Origin: Catonia carolina
Taxonomy: Eukaryota; Arthropoda; Insecta; Hemiptera; Achilidae
Reading direction: 5' to 3'
DNA: 64,000 nt
Assembly (NCBI GenBank): GCA_035578175.1
Contig: JAQMRL010000003.1
Coordinates: 98,749,969-98,813,968, forward strand
Shown here piece by piece: positions 43,849 through 54,723 of this stretch (position 1 is its first letter; every line of letters begins with the position of its first letter). The translations under genes and the position numbers were made by a program. The notes beneath the pieces are model-generated. The model did not search any database, was not told the origin of the DNA, and saw only the letters and a list, made by a program, of their open reading frames with translations.

Positions 43849-44675
43849 TTAAATAAAATTTTACACCTGTTATTTTTATGTAGTCAGAATAGTATTTTAA
43901 AATTGATGTTTCAATGACGTATTTTCACCTGTCTTCAATAATGGGCCTACATTACATAAAACAAATAAGTTCTATAAGAAAATTAATTTGTATTTCGTAA
44001 TCTTTAAGTATTATTATTTTAACGCACATGGTTATCCAACTTGTATGTATGCCCCCTTAAATAAAATTTTACACCTGTTAATTTTATGTAGTCAGAATAG
44101 TATTTAAAAATTGATGTTTCAATGACGTATTTTCACCTGTCTTCAATAATGGGCCTACATTACATAAAACAAATAAGTTCTATAAGAAAATTAATTTGTA
44201 TTTCGTAATCTTTAAGTATTATTATTTTAACGCACATGGTTATCCAACTTGTATGTATGCCCCCTTAAATAAAATTTTACACCTGTTATTTTTATGTAGT
44301 CAGAATAGTATTTTAAAATTGATGTTTCAATGACGTATTTTCACCTGTCTTCAATAATGGGCCTACATTACATAAAACAAATAAGTTCTATAAGAAAATT
44401 AATTTGTATTTCGTAATCTTTAAGTATTATTATTTTAACGCACATGGTTATCCAACTTGTATGTATGCCCCCTTAAATAAAATTTTACACCTGTTAATTT
44501 TATGTAGTCAGAATAGTATTTTAAAATTGATGTTTCAATGACGTATTTTCACCTGTCTTCAATAATGGGCCTACATTACATAAAACAAATAAGTTCTATA
44601 AGAAAATTAATTTGTATTTCGTAATCTTTAAGTATTATTATTTTAACGCACATCATTATCCAACTTGTATGTATG
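43844..44675. repeat. satellite-like array, 208-bp unit, four copies
   Basis: CCCCCTTAAATAAAATTTTA starts at 43844, 44052, 44260 and 44468: spacing 208. Units are nearly identical. The CCCCC plus TTAA at the start of each unit is the right end and target site of the adjacent MITE, so the duplicated unit includes the MITE border. Confidence 0.95.
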
Positions 44676-45553
44676 TACTACATACAGTACAGATTAGAGA
44701 TATATCTTGGACATGAACAGTGCAGTACTATACCATCGTTCTGTATAATGGACATTGGCAACCCCCAGAAGTCAGTATTAGCAAGCGCCTACTGTACTTA
44801 CAAAACCAAACACAAATTGTAATTAAATTCTATTTACCGTACAAAACAAATGTACAAACTTATTTCAAATCAAGTTACAACAAAAATTAATTCGTTTTAA
44901 ATTTGTTAGGAAAAACCAGAAGAGGAGTGAGACATTACGTGATTAAAAGAACTATTGGGGATGGATAGCATGAAAAGAAGAGTTGGCTGCCTAAAATGAT
45001 GTTGTAGTTCAGAGAAAGACCAAGAGTGAAATGGATGGGTTCAGTGACCGAGAGAGGTGCAGAACAAATTAAACTGGTTAAAATAAACTAGTGAAAACAT
45101 AAAACGTTTTCAGAAACAGTACAATATGTCTCCAATCAAATGACACTACATCATGAAATTCTGTAGCATCACTTACCAGTCTCTTAACACCTTCAGTAAA
45201 AAAGTTATCGTGCATAGCTTATGGAAGATAATTGCACACAGCAGCATTTAAATAAATAATTGGATAGAAAAATATCACAGAATTCTGATATGAAATTAGA
45301 ATTTTATGACACCACAGAAGAACACTGAATGTTAAATTTCTCTGAATGATATGGCCCGACAGAATCTATGGATTTCTAAATTAAAAAATAATTTGATGAA
45401 ATACTAGTAAATGGTTACAGTACCCTTGAAAAAATAATATATTCACTTAATTACATACAATCTTCCCAAATAACTCATTTCCAGGAACTGATAATACACC
45501 ATTGTGTATCATGTAATATGTTGCCAATATCTATTGATGGTTTTTTACTTCAT
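44676..45553. other. intergenic region and TRAPPC5 3' flank
   Basis: 44930-45080 contains LINE-tail-like sequence related to 36950-37100 (GAGGAGTGAGACATTACGTG; CCAAGAGTGAAATGGATGGG). The rest is AT-rich. Confidence 0.4.
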
Positions 45554-45652
45554 TTAACGTTCTTCCATTTGCTTATCTCTTGCAATAACTGATTCATCAA
45601 ATTGTACCATGTATGTTGTTCCTTTATGCCAATGAGCTGTAACCTTAGCAGT
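45554..45652 (-). CDS. TRAPPC5: TRAPPC5 exon 4 with stop codon
   Basis: Acceptor GTTTTCAG, then TAKVTAHWHKGTTY, ESVIARDKQMEER and TAA at 45556-45554. The overlapping minus-strand ORF in another frame (45747-45550) is a shadow. Confidence 0.93.
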   Translation of the reverse strand, partial: TAKVTAHWHKGTTYMVQFDESVIARDKQMEER

Positions 45653-48600
45653 CTGAAAACAAACAAAAAAAAATATGATGTGAAACACTCACACGACTTT
45701 CTCTTGTCAATGCAAATAATGACCCATTTATAACCTAACATTATCAAACAATGGAAAAATTACCACTTCCGTGACGTAATGGATAATGCACTAGCTTACT
45801 AAGCGGAGGTCCAGGGTTCAATTCCCAGCTAGGGTCTGGAAATTATTACATGCCAAAACCCATCATTAAAGTTTCTTAACCTATCATAGTTGCCAATGAT
45901 CAAGCTGTTGATGCGACTTTAAATAAACAAAAAACATAACCTTATTTTAATTATGAGTGAAAAATGAAAACCCAACCTTAGTTTGGCTTAATAATACGGA
46001 AAATCACTATTAGACACTAAACTAGGATCTGTAGAGAAAAATGCTCTGAATAAAAATGGTAGATTTTCTATAAATTCAAATTTATAGAAAATCTACTATT
46101 TTTTCTATGAGAGCACAGCCTCCCCAAGAATTTCAGCAGACATGGTGCATACTCAATTTGGTAGAGCATAAGAAATGTAGTAATTACGGCGATTTTTAAA
46201 AAAACAGGAGCTGTTTTTGAAAAAATCCCAAAAAATTGAAAAATTATACAAATAAACTACTACTTATTTTAATTATTTTAAATTTAGCAGATATCCAAGT
46301 ACCCCATCTTGTGATTACAGGTTGACGTGGAGGAGGAGCGTTAGGATAAGCATTCTTGAATGCCCTTATTCTGTTCGGTGCCTTCACAAATACTTTTGTT
46401 TTTTACAAGTTTTCTGGACATGTGTCTAAAATATGCAAAAGGGTCCGAAATATGCACAAATATTCAAAATAAAATTGGGGTTTTTTGGTCGCAAATCATT
46501 CAAAACACTCAAAACGGATTATAAACTTATTTTAGAACTTAAAAAAAAGATATGCGAAATCCAAGCACTAGTGATAACCATGGTGAAAACAATGGAGTGC
46601 TCATCCAATTGCTTAATTTAGTTCACTCTGAATAACTGTATCACTTGTCACACTGGCTGTAGCTCTAGTTGGTTGAGTATGGCCAGCGTTCTTCTTCCGA
46701 CTGGAGCGGTAGGGCATCCAGCAGCATAGCTAATTTTTGGAAGGAAGAGGGAGGAACTGGAAGTAACCTTAGTTGCTGCTTTGGAGAAGAACAGTCGCTG
46801 GTGAGACGAGTACGTCTACATCGCTACCTAACAGATGGGAACAGTCGCCGACGTGGCGAACACAGTTAACCGCTGCCTCAAGGAGGAGCAGTCACTGGTG
46901 AAGCGAAGGGGAGGGGACGGGGTCAGTGTGGAGAGCAAAACGAGTATACCCAATGTTGATTGTTACAAGCTACTATCTCCATATCGATCTTCTCGTGGAG
47001 AAGATTGATACTGACTGACTCCACTAACTGAGTGCCTCTAAATGACTTCTTCAGCTAGCCAAGTCCACCATATGCCTTACCCACTCGTAGTCTTACAAGC
47101 GCTATGAGAAGTTTCAGTCTGCACTATCTTGCAGCAACAGAAGCAACCACCCACAGCGCCAGGACTGTACTGTGGCCAAAACACTAACACCGAACCGGCG
47201 TAGAAATAGTATGGTATCACACTGATTAAACATGAACCCCTGTCATCTCTACTTGTTTGCTGTAATATACAGCTTCCAATTTCCACCAAGTTTTACACTC
47301 AGCTGACAGTTTCTTAAACCTTTCCTTCCATTAATTGTAAAATAAACCCACAGAGACAATGGAATCTTAGAAATATATACATTTATACTTACAAATCCAC
47401 TGCTGTTTAATATAGATTCTATAATGCCCGCTATAAATATGGCACAATTTAAATTTCCTTTATCTTTTGGAATGGATATAAATTTATTGACCAAAGGTTC
47501 TTTTTCAATTAAATAATATATTCTTTCATCATCATTGGCATGCTCCAGTTTTTCAGCTTCTCTCCCAAACAATCCCTGTAATCAATCAGATTAACTTAAT
47601 ATTTTTATAGATAAGATTTTCACGGTCCATGTGATGAACCATGGGTAGCTAGGGTGGTAGGTCCTTGAGTCCAAAGATGTAGACAGACAGATTCAAGTTT
47701 TCTCTTCTCTATTTCTTTAATATTTATTCTTGCTGTAGTAGAACCATTCACAAACATTTTTTATAAAAATTTTGAGCCAGTTCAAACAAGTAATCCATTA
47801 TTCTACTGATCTCTTATGTGTATCAGGCATGGACAAATATAGGCTCTTTCTTGAGTTAAACAGATATAACCAGCTTGTTCAATACGAAGACAAAAAAAAA
47901 CTTTCTCTTTGCACTTGAGCCTATACCCACACACCTTAAAACAGACAGGTTGTCCTTTTCTACTAATATCAAAATGGAATTCATGAAACTTTGGAATAAT
48001 AAACATCTTCCTGGAAAATTTTTTTACTAGATGCCAAGTTTCAATTGGTAATGAATTTATTGTAAAACTCTGTTAACTTTGCATAAAATACTTTAATATA
48101 TTTTGTTTCAACTAAATTAACTGTAAAACTTCAAAGACTTGAATGGGCAATCATCTATACCGGGTCATTCACGAAGATATGCAGAAACTTTAGGAGCTCA
48201 TTGTACATGTAAAAATAATGAAAAAAATTTATATAAACATGGGTCCGGAAATGCTTCGTTACCGAGTTACGGCTAGTGAAAGATTTCGCCCGGATTTCAG
48301 CTCACCAGGTAAAATGAGGTCTTCCTGAAATTCTGGTAAGGTAGATTAAGGGGAAAATTCAATTGTATCTTATGGTTTCTGACCTGATAAATTGAATAAA
48401 ACGGGTCCCAGAACTGTAAGTTCAATAGTTTTTGAGAAAACCAGTGTCAAATGCAAAAAAAAGTGAAAAAAACACATTTTTTCATCTTAGTTTTTCCGGT
48501 TAATTTTACTTTGTACTCTTATGAATAAAAATTCATTTAATCAAACATCTATTCGCTTCCTGTGTACTTAATTTACACCGGTTTGTTCAAAATAAAATTT

Positions 48601-51600
48601 TCTACATGTTTTATTCAAAAATTTTAACTGTTTCTTGGTGAAATAACAAAGTTATTCTTGCCCAAAGATGAAAAAATGTGTTTTTCACTCCATTTTTTGC
48701 ATTTGACACTGGTTTTCTTAAAAACTATTTAACTTACAGTTCTGGGACCTGATTTATTCAATTTATCAGATCAAAAACCATAGGAAATGATTGAATTCGC
48801 CCCTTAATCTACCTTACCAGAATTCCAGGAAGACCTCATTTCACCCGGTGAGCTGAAATCCGGGCGAAACTTTCGCTAGCCGTAACTCGGAAACGAAGCA
48901 TTTCCGGACCCATGTTTATAAAAACTTTTTTCATTATTTTTACATGTACAATGAGCTCCTAAAGTTTCTGCATATCTTCGTGAATCACCCTGTATAATGT
49001 CATTTACAGTAACAGTAAATGATTGTACATGTTTAATTCCTTTTTGCCAAGGCAAAGTCTCTATCACAGGGAAGACCTACAAATGTCCTCCATTGGAAAC
49101 AGCACTTCCATAAATAATCAAATATTTGTAATTGCTTGTATATTGTATGGAACTAAAGCCCATTCATGGCTAAATGATAGATCTACATTTCAGCCGTTCT
49201 AAGTTTGCTCCTAATGTAAACAAATAATGACGTCACTGAGCATGCGCATTATATCTAAATGAGTACACGCTGATTAAAAAGTAACAACTAAATACTTTCA
49301 AAAGTATTTAAATACAAAATACTTTTAAAAGTATTTTTATAAATTAAATTGTTAGGCCTACATCATATCACGACTGATGTTTTTAGTACTTTAAGTACTT
49401 ATAATTTAAAAAATAGTTAACTTAATAGGAATACGACATCCATAAAGTCACGGACTCTAGCGTACACCCTGTAGTAGCTGGTTTTGGTTTGTTGACAGTA
49501 GGAGCAAACTTAGAGCGGCTGAACTATAGATAATAGTGAACCTGAAATATGTTACTTAATTTTCTAAATTTTCGGATAAAAGCCCTTACATAAATAATCA
49601 ATTCATTTGGACTATGTTGGATAGCAAAGAGAAAGCCTTTGTTTTTCTTCAGTGGTAAGGAATTCTATCTACTAATGATGATGTAAAGATGGTTAATTTC
49701 ACCAACTGAAATACCTTAAACACTTAAGGTATTTAAGGTATTAAATTAATATAATAATTTCACTAACCTTCTTTTTAAACTGCGTCACCTTTATTGTAAT
49801 TTCTACTTACACGTGTTTCGGTGGATCCACCATCATCAGAGTAAATGAAAAATTGAAACTAAAAAATTTTTTCACATTTATTTAAAATTTACAGAAGATG
49901 GTACATCTTCAGTCACTTGTATAAAAAATACAAGTAAATGAAAAATTGAAACTAAAAATTTTTTTCACATTTATTTAAAATTTACAGAAGATGTATAAAA
50001 AATACAAGTGACTGAAGATGTACCATCTTCTGTAAATTTTAAATAAATGTGAAAAAATTTTTTAGTTTCAATTTTTCATTTACTCTGATGATGGTGGATC
50101 CACCGAAACACGTGTAAGTAGAAATTACAATAAAGGTGACGCAGTTTAAAAAGAAGGTTAGTGAAATTATTATATTAATTCATTATATGAAATAGAAATA
50201 ATTTCAAACTGCAGGATGCATTATAAAGATTTATTTTTGAATAAGGTATTAAATACCTAAATTAATTTGTATTTTATTACTTAAGATCTTAACTAAAATT
50301 ACAGGCAAACCCACAAATGTTTGAAAGAACTAACTTACCTTCCACAATGTGGTTTTAATAAACAGCAACATATTTAATAATTTTGTTTCTCTTTTACAAC
50401 TTTTTTCACGCACAAAATATAAATCTAATAGTTTTATGCCTACTTCTTGACCCATTTCGGCTAATCTAGAACAACAAAGGAAATTACATTTAATTGTTTA
50501 AATATAATTATAAACAGTCGTACCTTGCTACACGAACTTAATCCGTTTTGAAGTGGAGATCTCTATCTCAAAATTAAGCAAAATTAGCAGATCACCAAAA
50601 TTCTTTGGCACTTAATTTACTCGATAATAGCAGACGTTGTGGTTGTTTAGGTCAACAGCCGAAAGGCTGGTTTGAACCTCTAGAGGTTTTACTAAGTAAA
50701 ACGAGGAGTGAGGTGGTTTACCATTGCCTTCCTCACTGAGTGGAAAAGTACGCTTATCAGCATGCCGGGCCCTCTGAAAAGCACATATTTTCCACTCTGT
50801 AAATGACAACTTCACTTCATTCACCACAGGGTCTGGCTGTACAATGAAATTCATAACTTTCAGAGAAGATAACTCTGATTAGTGTCTTTTACACCTCTAC
50901 CTCTTCTGTTCTTAAATGATTCAGTCATTTAATTGACTGACCATGTGATAAGAAACAGAACTATTTATTTTAGCCCTGCAACGAACAGATTGAGTGTAAA
51001 TAATTTGACACTCCACCTGTCTGTTATGGGCACAATAGCAGACGTATCATGACTAAAAAGAATAAAATTACTTGACCTTTCATTTAGAATTACCGACTAA
51101 TCTATATTGTAAACAACTGAAGTCCATATTATTCTCTTATTATTTGTTCATCTTTTGGAAACAATACCATTGGGTATAGTTTATATACCATTTATAGTTT
51201 TAGTTTTTAAACTGATTGCAAATAATCTGTTAAAAAATATTATGTAACATAAAAATCAAGCCTCCAAAACTCCGATGACAACATGGTTGTTCACAGGTGT
51301 AAAGCAGGATTGAAACTAAAAGCAAGACGGTGCTAACAAGAGAATGTGAATTGATTTCTGAGAAAGAGTGTGAACCAAGCAGAAATAAAAGAGAAAAGAT
51401 TCAGTATATTATATAAGGACAGTGGCTGGATGTTAGAATTTAACTGATGAATCAAGCGGAGTGCTAGAGATAAAAAAACAATTTTTGTAAAGTAGCGTAC
51501 ATAGTCTGCAAAGTTAAACAGGCTTTACTGATAAACTATGTATGTATGTACAAGTATTAATGACATTCCAGTACAGCAAATTATTAATTGGATCGCTTTT

Positions 51601-53223
51601 CTAGGAAAACAAAATACATATTTATATAACAATGTTTAAATTGTGAGGCAAAAAATATGTTAAAACCAAGTTCGTATAGTGAAACGTTTATATAGCAAAT
51701 TATTCGTATAGCAGGGTACGACTGTATCATGTGGCAAAAATGTACAAGGATTCAGTTTCTCAAGCTTTTTAAAACACCAATGGCCGGTTTCACCAACATC
51801 AGTCAAATACAGCATGACCACGATCAAATTTAACGGTGGTCAAAAGTTGACCGTTCGTTTAAACTCGAAACTGTTTCACCAACTTTGATCTCCATCAAAA
51901 CTGCGTCGGTCAAATTTAACCACGGTTAATTTCCACAGTCACTTATTTTCAAAGTTGGCTACCGTGGTAACTGAGTTTCTATTGGCTACATCTGATTTTG
52001 TCATAATGTTATTGTTTTCATTCTGCAATACTCGTAACCTACAGTAGTGTTTTATATCATATCGTTTGGGTTTTTTTTGAAATGGAAAATCAAACACACA
52101 AAAAAGTTCGGAGTGTTAATTTTAAACCGGATGAAAAATGATATTTATATTGGTAATTGTTTACTTATAGGACACCAAACCAATTTGAACCATTTTGTTT
52201 AAAATAGATCCTTTTTGGATGCTGAATCCGAATATGAGCTAATTTTTGCGTGCAAACCACTGTGAAATTAGTTATAGACCCTTTTATATCATATAACGAC
52301 ATAACCTCACTTTCCCGCAACTTTGTCAATTTATGCAGACATATTTCAATAAATGTATAAATTTTAAAATACAGAATACATTTATTGAAATATCTCGGCA
52401 TAAATTGACAACGTTACGGGAAAGTGAGGTTAGTTAGTTTGAACGCGATCAAATAATTTGACTGCCCATTTGACGCCCGTCAAATTTAACTGTTGATTTG
52501 ACTGTGGTTAAAAATAACTAGCGTTGGTGAAGCGAATAACTACTGATTTAACCATTGTTAAATTTTTAACCGTAGGTAAATGCTTTGACTGAGGTTGGGG
52601 AAACCAGCCTTAAGATCTATAAAACTTAACATTGAATACATGTTAAGTGAACAGAATTCATAAATGGAGATGGCAGAATTTACTGACTGAACAAGCCCAA
52701 CATGTGATTATTCGATGTGCACTAATCAAGTTAACTAATTTCAAACAAAAATCATACCAAAACAACTTGGTACAGATTGTAATTAACATTGTGGAATTAC
52801 ATTCACAGTCAATCACTTCCCACAGATTAAATGAACACAAATAACCTTATTAATAAGATTGTCATACGATAAAAAAACAATTGAAAGCATCTTCAACACA
52901 ACGAAATTTGCAACTTAAGGAATTTAGTAGAACTTTGCCAATCAGTTAAGTTTTACCAAAACAGCAGTGTATAGTCTAACTGAAATGTAATTAAGTCTAA
53001 AATTTAATGAAAATTAATTAAAACCAAAATTAATACCAAATGTATGAACTACTCACTTGTTTTGAAGTTCTGGTACAGTGTAAACTCTATTTTGACAGTA
53101 CTGTACCAATTCTGAAAATAATAACGCATAACAACTTAGGTTAACTTCTCCTCTACCTTTGCTCAACGATCTATCCAATATACTTGTTTTTGGTCGAACC
53201 GCCGAAATTGTCATTGAATTCAT
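45554..53223 (-). CDS. TRAPPC5: TRAPPC5, trafficking protein particle complex subunit 5 (Bet3 family), complete, four exons
   Basis: Minus-strand exons in coding order: 53223-53057, 50465-50339, 47575-47393, 45652-45554. They join with GT-AG introns and matching phases into 191 codons plus TAA, close to the roughly 188 aa of animal TRAPPC5. Blocks that identify it: KGRGEVNLSCYALLFSELVQ (exon 1), REKSCKRETKLL and LLFIKTTLWK (exon 2), LFGREAEKLEHANDDER and EKEPLVNKFISIPK (exon 3), TAHWHKGTTYMVQFDESVIA (exon 4). Known role: a core TRAPP subunit that tethers vesicles and supports Rab activation at ER-Golgi membranes. It converges with TARBP1. Its introns carry a foldback, a palindrome, SINEs and a MITE, but the exons look intact. 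Confidence 0.94.
45765..45930 (+). mobile_element. tRNA-derived SINE S4, copy 1
   Basis: A-box-like TGACGTAATGGATAATGC and B box GGGTTCAATTCCC resemble tRNA-Arg; the tail (GGTCTGGAAATTATTACA ... TGTTGATGCGACTTTAAATA) is shared with 57568-57731. In TRAPPC5 intron 3. Confidence 0.75.
45950..46260 (-). mobile_element. R1 repeat fragment
   Basis: Inverted fragment of the R1 family (AATACGGAAAATCACTATTA; GAGAGCACAGCCTC; GGTAGAGCATAAG), abutting the S4 SINE. Confidence 0.6.
46261..47392. other. TRAPPC5 intron 3, GC-richer insert of unknown kind
   Basis: 46640-47230 is distinctly GC-richer, with similar short blocks (GAGAAGAACAGTCGCTGGTG and GGAGGAGCAGTCACTGGTGA at about 46784 and 46882). Probably an old mobile element; no ORF or termini recognised. 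Confidence 0.4.
47393..47575 (-). CDS. TRAPPC5: TRAPPC5 exon 3
   Basis: Acceptor TTGATTACAG before GGATTG; 61 whole codons from GLFGREAEKLEH to ILNSSGF; donor GTAAGT at 47392. This is the most conserved stretch of the protein. Confidence 0.94.
47576..48159. other. TRAPPC5 intron 2, nothing recognised
   Basis: AT-rich sequence up to the foldback at 48160. Confidence 0.4.
48160..48992. mobile_element. large foldback element with TA flanks
   Basis: 833 bp flanked by TA (48158-48159, 48993-48994). Arms of about 320 bp are inverted repeats: ATTCACGAAGATATGCAGAA at 48167 mirrors about 48967, and TCCGGAAATGCTTCG at 48244 mirrors about 48898. The central 180 bp or so is unique. No transposase sequence is readable. 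Confidence 0.82.
49191..49521. mobile_element. MITE M2, copy 2
   Basis: Termini CAGCCGTTCTAAGTTTGCTC and its inverse GAGCAAACTTAGAGCGGCTG; body matches 40173-40465. Ends of CAG...CTG recall hAT, but no 8-bp duplication is evident. Confidence 0.75.
49802..49845 (-). ncRNA. hammerhead-ribozyme-like motif, left arm
   Basis: The exact inverted copy of 50079-50122: on the minus strand the same stem I, CTGATGA core, stem II, GAAA and CACGTG segment. A transcript across the whole palindrome in either direction carries one ribozyme-like copy and its complement. Confidence 0.48.
50079..50122 (+). ncRNA. hammerhead-ribozyme-like motif, right arm
   Basis: Stem I 5' strand TTTACT (50079-50084) pairs with AGTAGA (50117-50122), six pairs with one G-U. 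Core CTGATGA at 50085-50091, one extra T, stem II GGTG-GATC-CACC (50093-50104), then GAAA (50105-50108), a CACGTG segment (50109-50114) as a minimal self-complementary stem III, then TA with predicted cleavage after 50116. All invariant core bases fit a minimal hammerhead of the kind known in Penelope-like elements. The extra T between the core and stem II is a deviation. Predicted by hand only. Confidence 0.5.
50339..50465 (-). CDS. TRAPPC5: TRAPPC5 exon 2
   Basis: Acceptor TTGTTCTAG, then A completing Lys, then LAEMGQEVGIKLLDLYFVRE; donor GTAAGT at 50338. No ATG-initiated ORF marks it; it was found from homology and phase. Confidence 0.9.
50638..51033 (+). mobile_element. SINE-like element S1, copy 3
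   Basis: Flanked by a perfect 12-bp duplication AATAGCAGACGT (50626-50637, 51034-51045). Body closely matches 3912-4313. In TRAPPC5 intron 1, antisense to the gene. Confidence 0.9.
51046..51780. other. TRAPPC5 intron 1, nothing recognised
   Basis: AT-rich; no ORF or shared repeat. Confidence 0.4.
51781..52610. mobile_element. non-autonomous DNA transposon with TIRs and inner palindrome
   Basis: Inverted ends GGCCGGTTTCACCAACATCA and (inverse) GGCTGGTTTCCCCAACCTCA. TCAAATTTAAC-type blocks recur along the element in both orientations. Inside, 52306-52433 is a separate palindrome (AACCTCACTTTCCCG arms), perhaps a nested MITE. Harbinger-like by look, not by proof. Confidence 0.6.
52611..53056. 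other. TRAPPC5 intron 1 start, nothing recognised
   Basis: AT-rich; overlapping short ORFs on both strands at 52647-52844 look like chance. Confidence 0.4.
53057..53223 (-). CDS. TRAPPC5: TRAPPC5 exon 1 with start codon
   Basis: ATG at 53223-53221 (MNSMTISAVRPKTS...). A second ATG three codons on could also serve. The donor GTGAGT follows at 53056. Encodes the Bet3-fold N-terminal helices SILDRSLSKGRGEVNLS and YCQNRVYTVPELQN and ends with AA of a split Lys codon. Confidence 0.9.
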
Positions 53224-54073
53224 AATTATATACTAACAGTTTACCCACAGTTTTCACAAGTAATGGACTAAATCACTAAATTTGTTTCATTTTACAGTTA
53301 CCTAGCCAAGATAATCACTCCTTTCGTCAATGTAACAGATATAGTTTGCAACATCTGATAATGTGATCACCGATTCAGGTCAGCTGATTATAAATAATAT
53401 AAATCACACCTAGAAAACGCAAGATTACAAAATTTAAACTTACTACTGTTAAATTCATAAAAAATATGATCAAGTAATGGAATATGTTAATGTGCATGCG
53501 TTCTTTAAAATTATTCCAATCGTTAAAACGTTAACGTTTGCAATTCTGTAATTACTTACCAGAAGCGGTAAATTTGAATTTCTTAACAGATTTTTCCCCG
53601 CTTATTTTATAGGAAAATAAGTTTTATTTTAAATAATCACTTCTTGTTGCCACATTAGTTCTTTTGATCTAAAATTAAACAAGAACACCCAGCAGTCTTT
53701 GTTCATGAATTTTCTTATCCAATAAAGTCCTAAAAATCACTGATACAAATTCAAATCCAATCCATAAGGAGGCCTTGGAAGCGAAAATGATGACAACTTT
53801 ATTAGTTTGTCATGCGCCCAAACCCCTGGAAAAAAATCCGAAATCTCGAGTATTGGCAGAGGGGTTTTTAAAAAGTGTTATGGAAACCTCTGATCAAAAA
53901 TGTTAGAATTATTTTATTGATGTATTTTACACCAACACTTAGATGGCTGTTTGAAGTACTTTTTTATACTTATTTATGTGTCCCAGTAAACCTAAAAGAA
54001 ACCTTTTAACCAATGTACCAGGAAACCAAAATGGGAATTCTTACCCATTAAGAGATCCCTTAAAGAAAGTAGA
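53224..54073. other. TRAPPC5 upstream region
   Basis: Presumed 5' UTR and promoter of TRAPPC5 on the minus strand. No TATA box at a convincing spacing is visible; the region is AT-rich throughout. Confidence 0.35.
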
Positions 54074-54723
54074 GAAGTGGATGTATTTATTCATAATAAT
54101 AGTTTAGAGCATATAGAAACAGTGAAGTTACTGGGAGTATCTCTATATAGATCTTTGTCTTGGGACTTCTATACCAATCAAGTTTGTAGTAAAATATCAT
54201 CTGGGGTATTTGCACTAAAACAAATTGCCAGATTAAATGATAAAAAATTACTAATGGCAGCTTATCATGGCCTCATTCTGTCTCGTATTCGTTATGGTAT
54301 CTTAGAAATCTCCTGGGTAATTCTAGCATGGGTAATATGAATAGGGTTTTTAAAATTCAAAAGAAAGCTATTAGGTGTATGGTGGGAGCTAACCAGCTAA
54401 CCTCATCCACACCACTGTTTAAGGAGCTTAAATTGCTTACAGTTCCCTCTCTATACATTTTTGAGGTGATTATGTATGTTAGGCAAAATAATTTTATGCA
54501 GAATTTCAATGTTCAAAATCATAACACGAGAAACAGGAATGATTATTATGTGGCTAATCGCTCCACAAAATTGTTTGAACAAAAACCTACTTATGCAGGG
54601 AGAAAATTCATGAATAAATTACCCCAATTTTTAAAATGTGAGGATTTGAATTCATTTAAAAAAAATCTGAAAAATTACTTGATCGGTGAAACTTTTTATA
54701 GCATACAAGAATTTCTTTCTTGA
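54074..54723 (+). pseudogene. LINE (Jockey/CR1-like) reverse transcriptase C-terminus, frameshifted
   Basis: Two overlapping ORFs (54077-54340 and 54328-54723) form one decayed protein end: VKLLGVSLYRSLSWDFYTNQ, LLMAAYHGLILSRIRYGI, then after a frameshift near 54310-54335 MNRVFKIQKKAIRCMVGANQ, LFKELKLLTVPSLYIFEV, HNTRNRNDYYV, GRKFMNKLP. These are the thumb and post-RT blocks of Jockey/CR1-type LINEs. The 5' part, endonuclease and RT active site are missing, as in 5'-truncated copies. Confidence 0.82.

Larger units (their letters stand above)
49744..50180. mobile_element. 437-bp near-perfect palindromic element with hammerhead-like arms
   Basis: The left arm (49744-about 49937) and right arm (about 49987-50180) are inverted copies with few mismatches; the 50-bp centre is a partial repeat of arm sequence. 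Both arms contain the CTGATGA...GAAAC core described separately. There is no ORF. It lies in TRAPPC5 intron 2. The inverted, hammerhead-bearing layout recalls long terminal regions of Penelope-like elements, which is inference. Confidence 0.75.

Noticed and set aside
43844..44675. CRISPR-like regular repeats
   Set aside because: Units are long (208 bp) and contiguous without variable spacers, in a eukaryotic genome. It is a tandem satellite-like array.
49202..49260. separate CRE-like promoter at TGACGTCA (about 49228)
   Set aside because: It lies inside the M2 MITE body, in an intron, with no promoter context.
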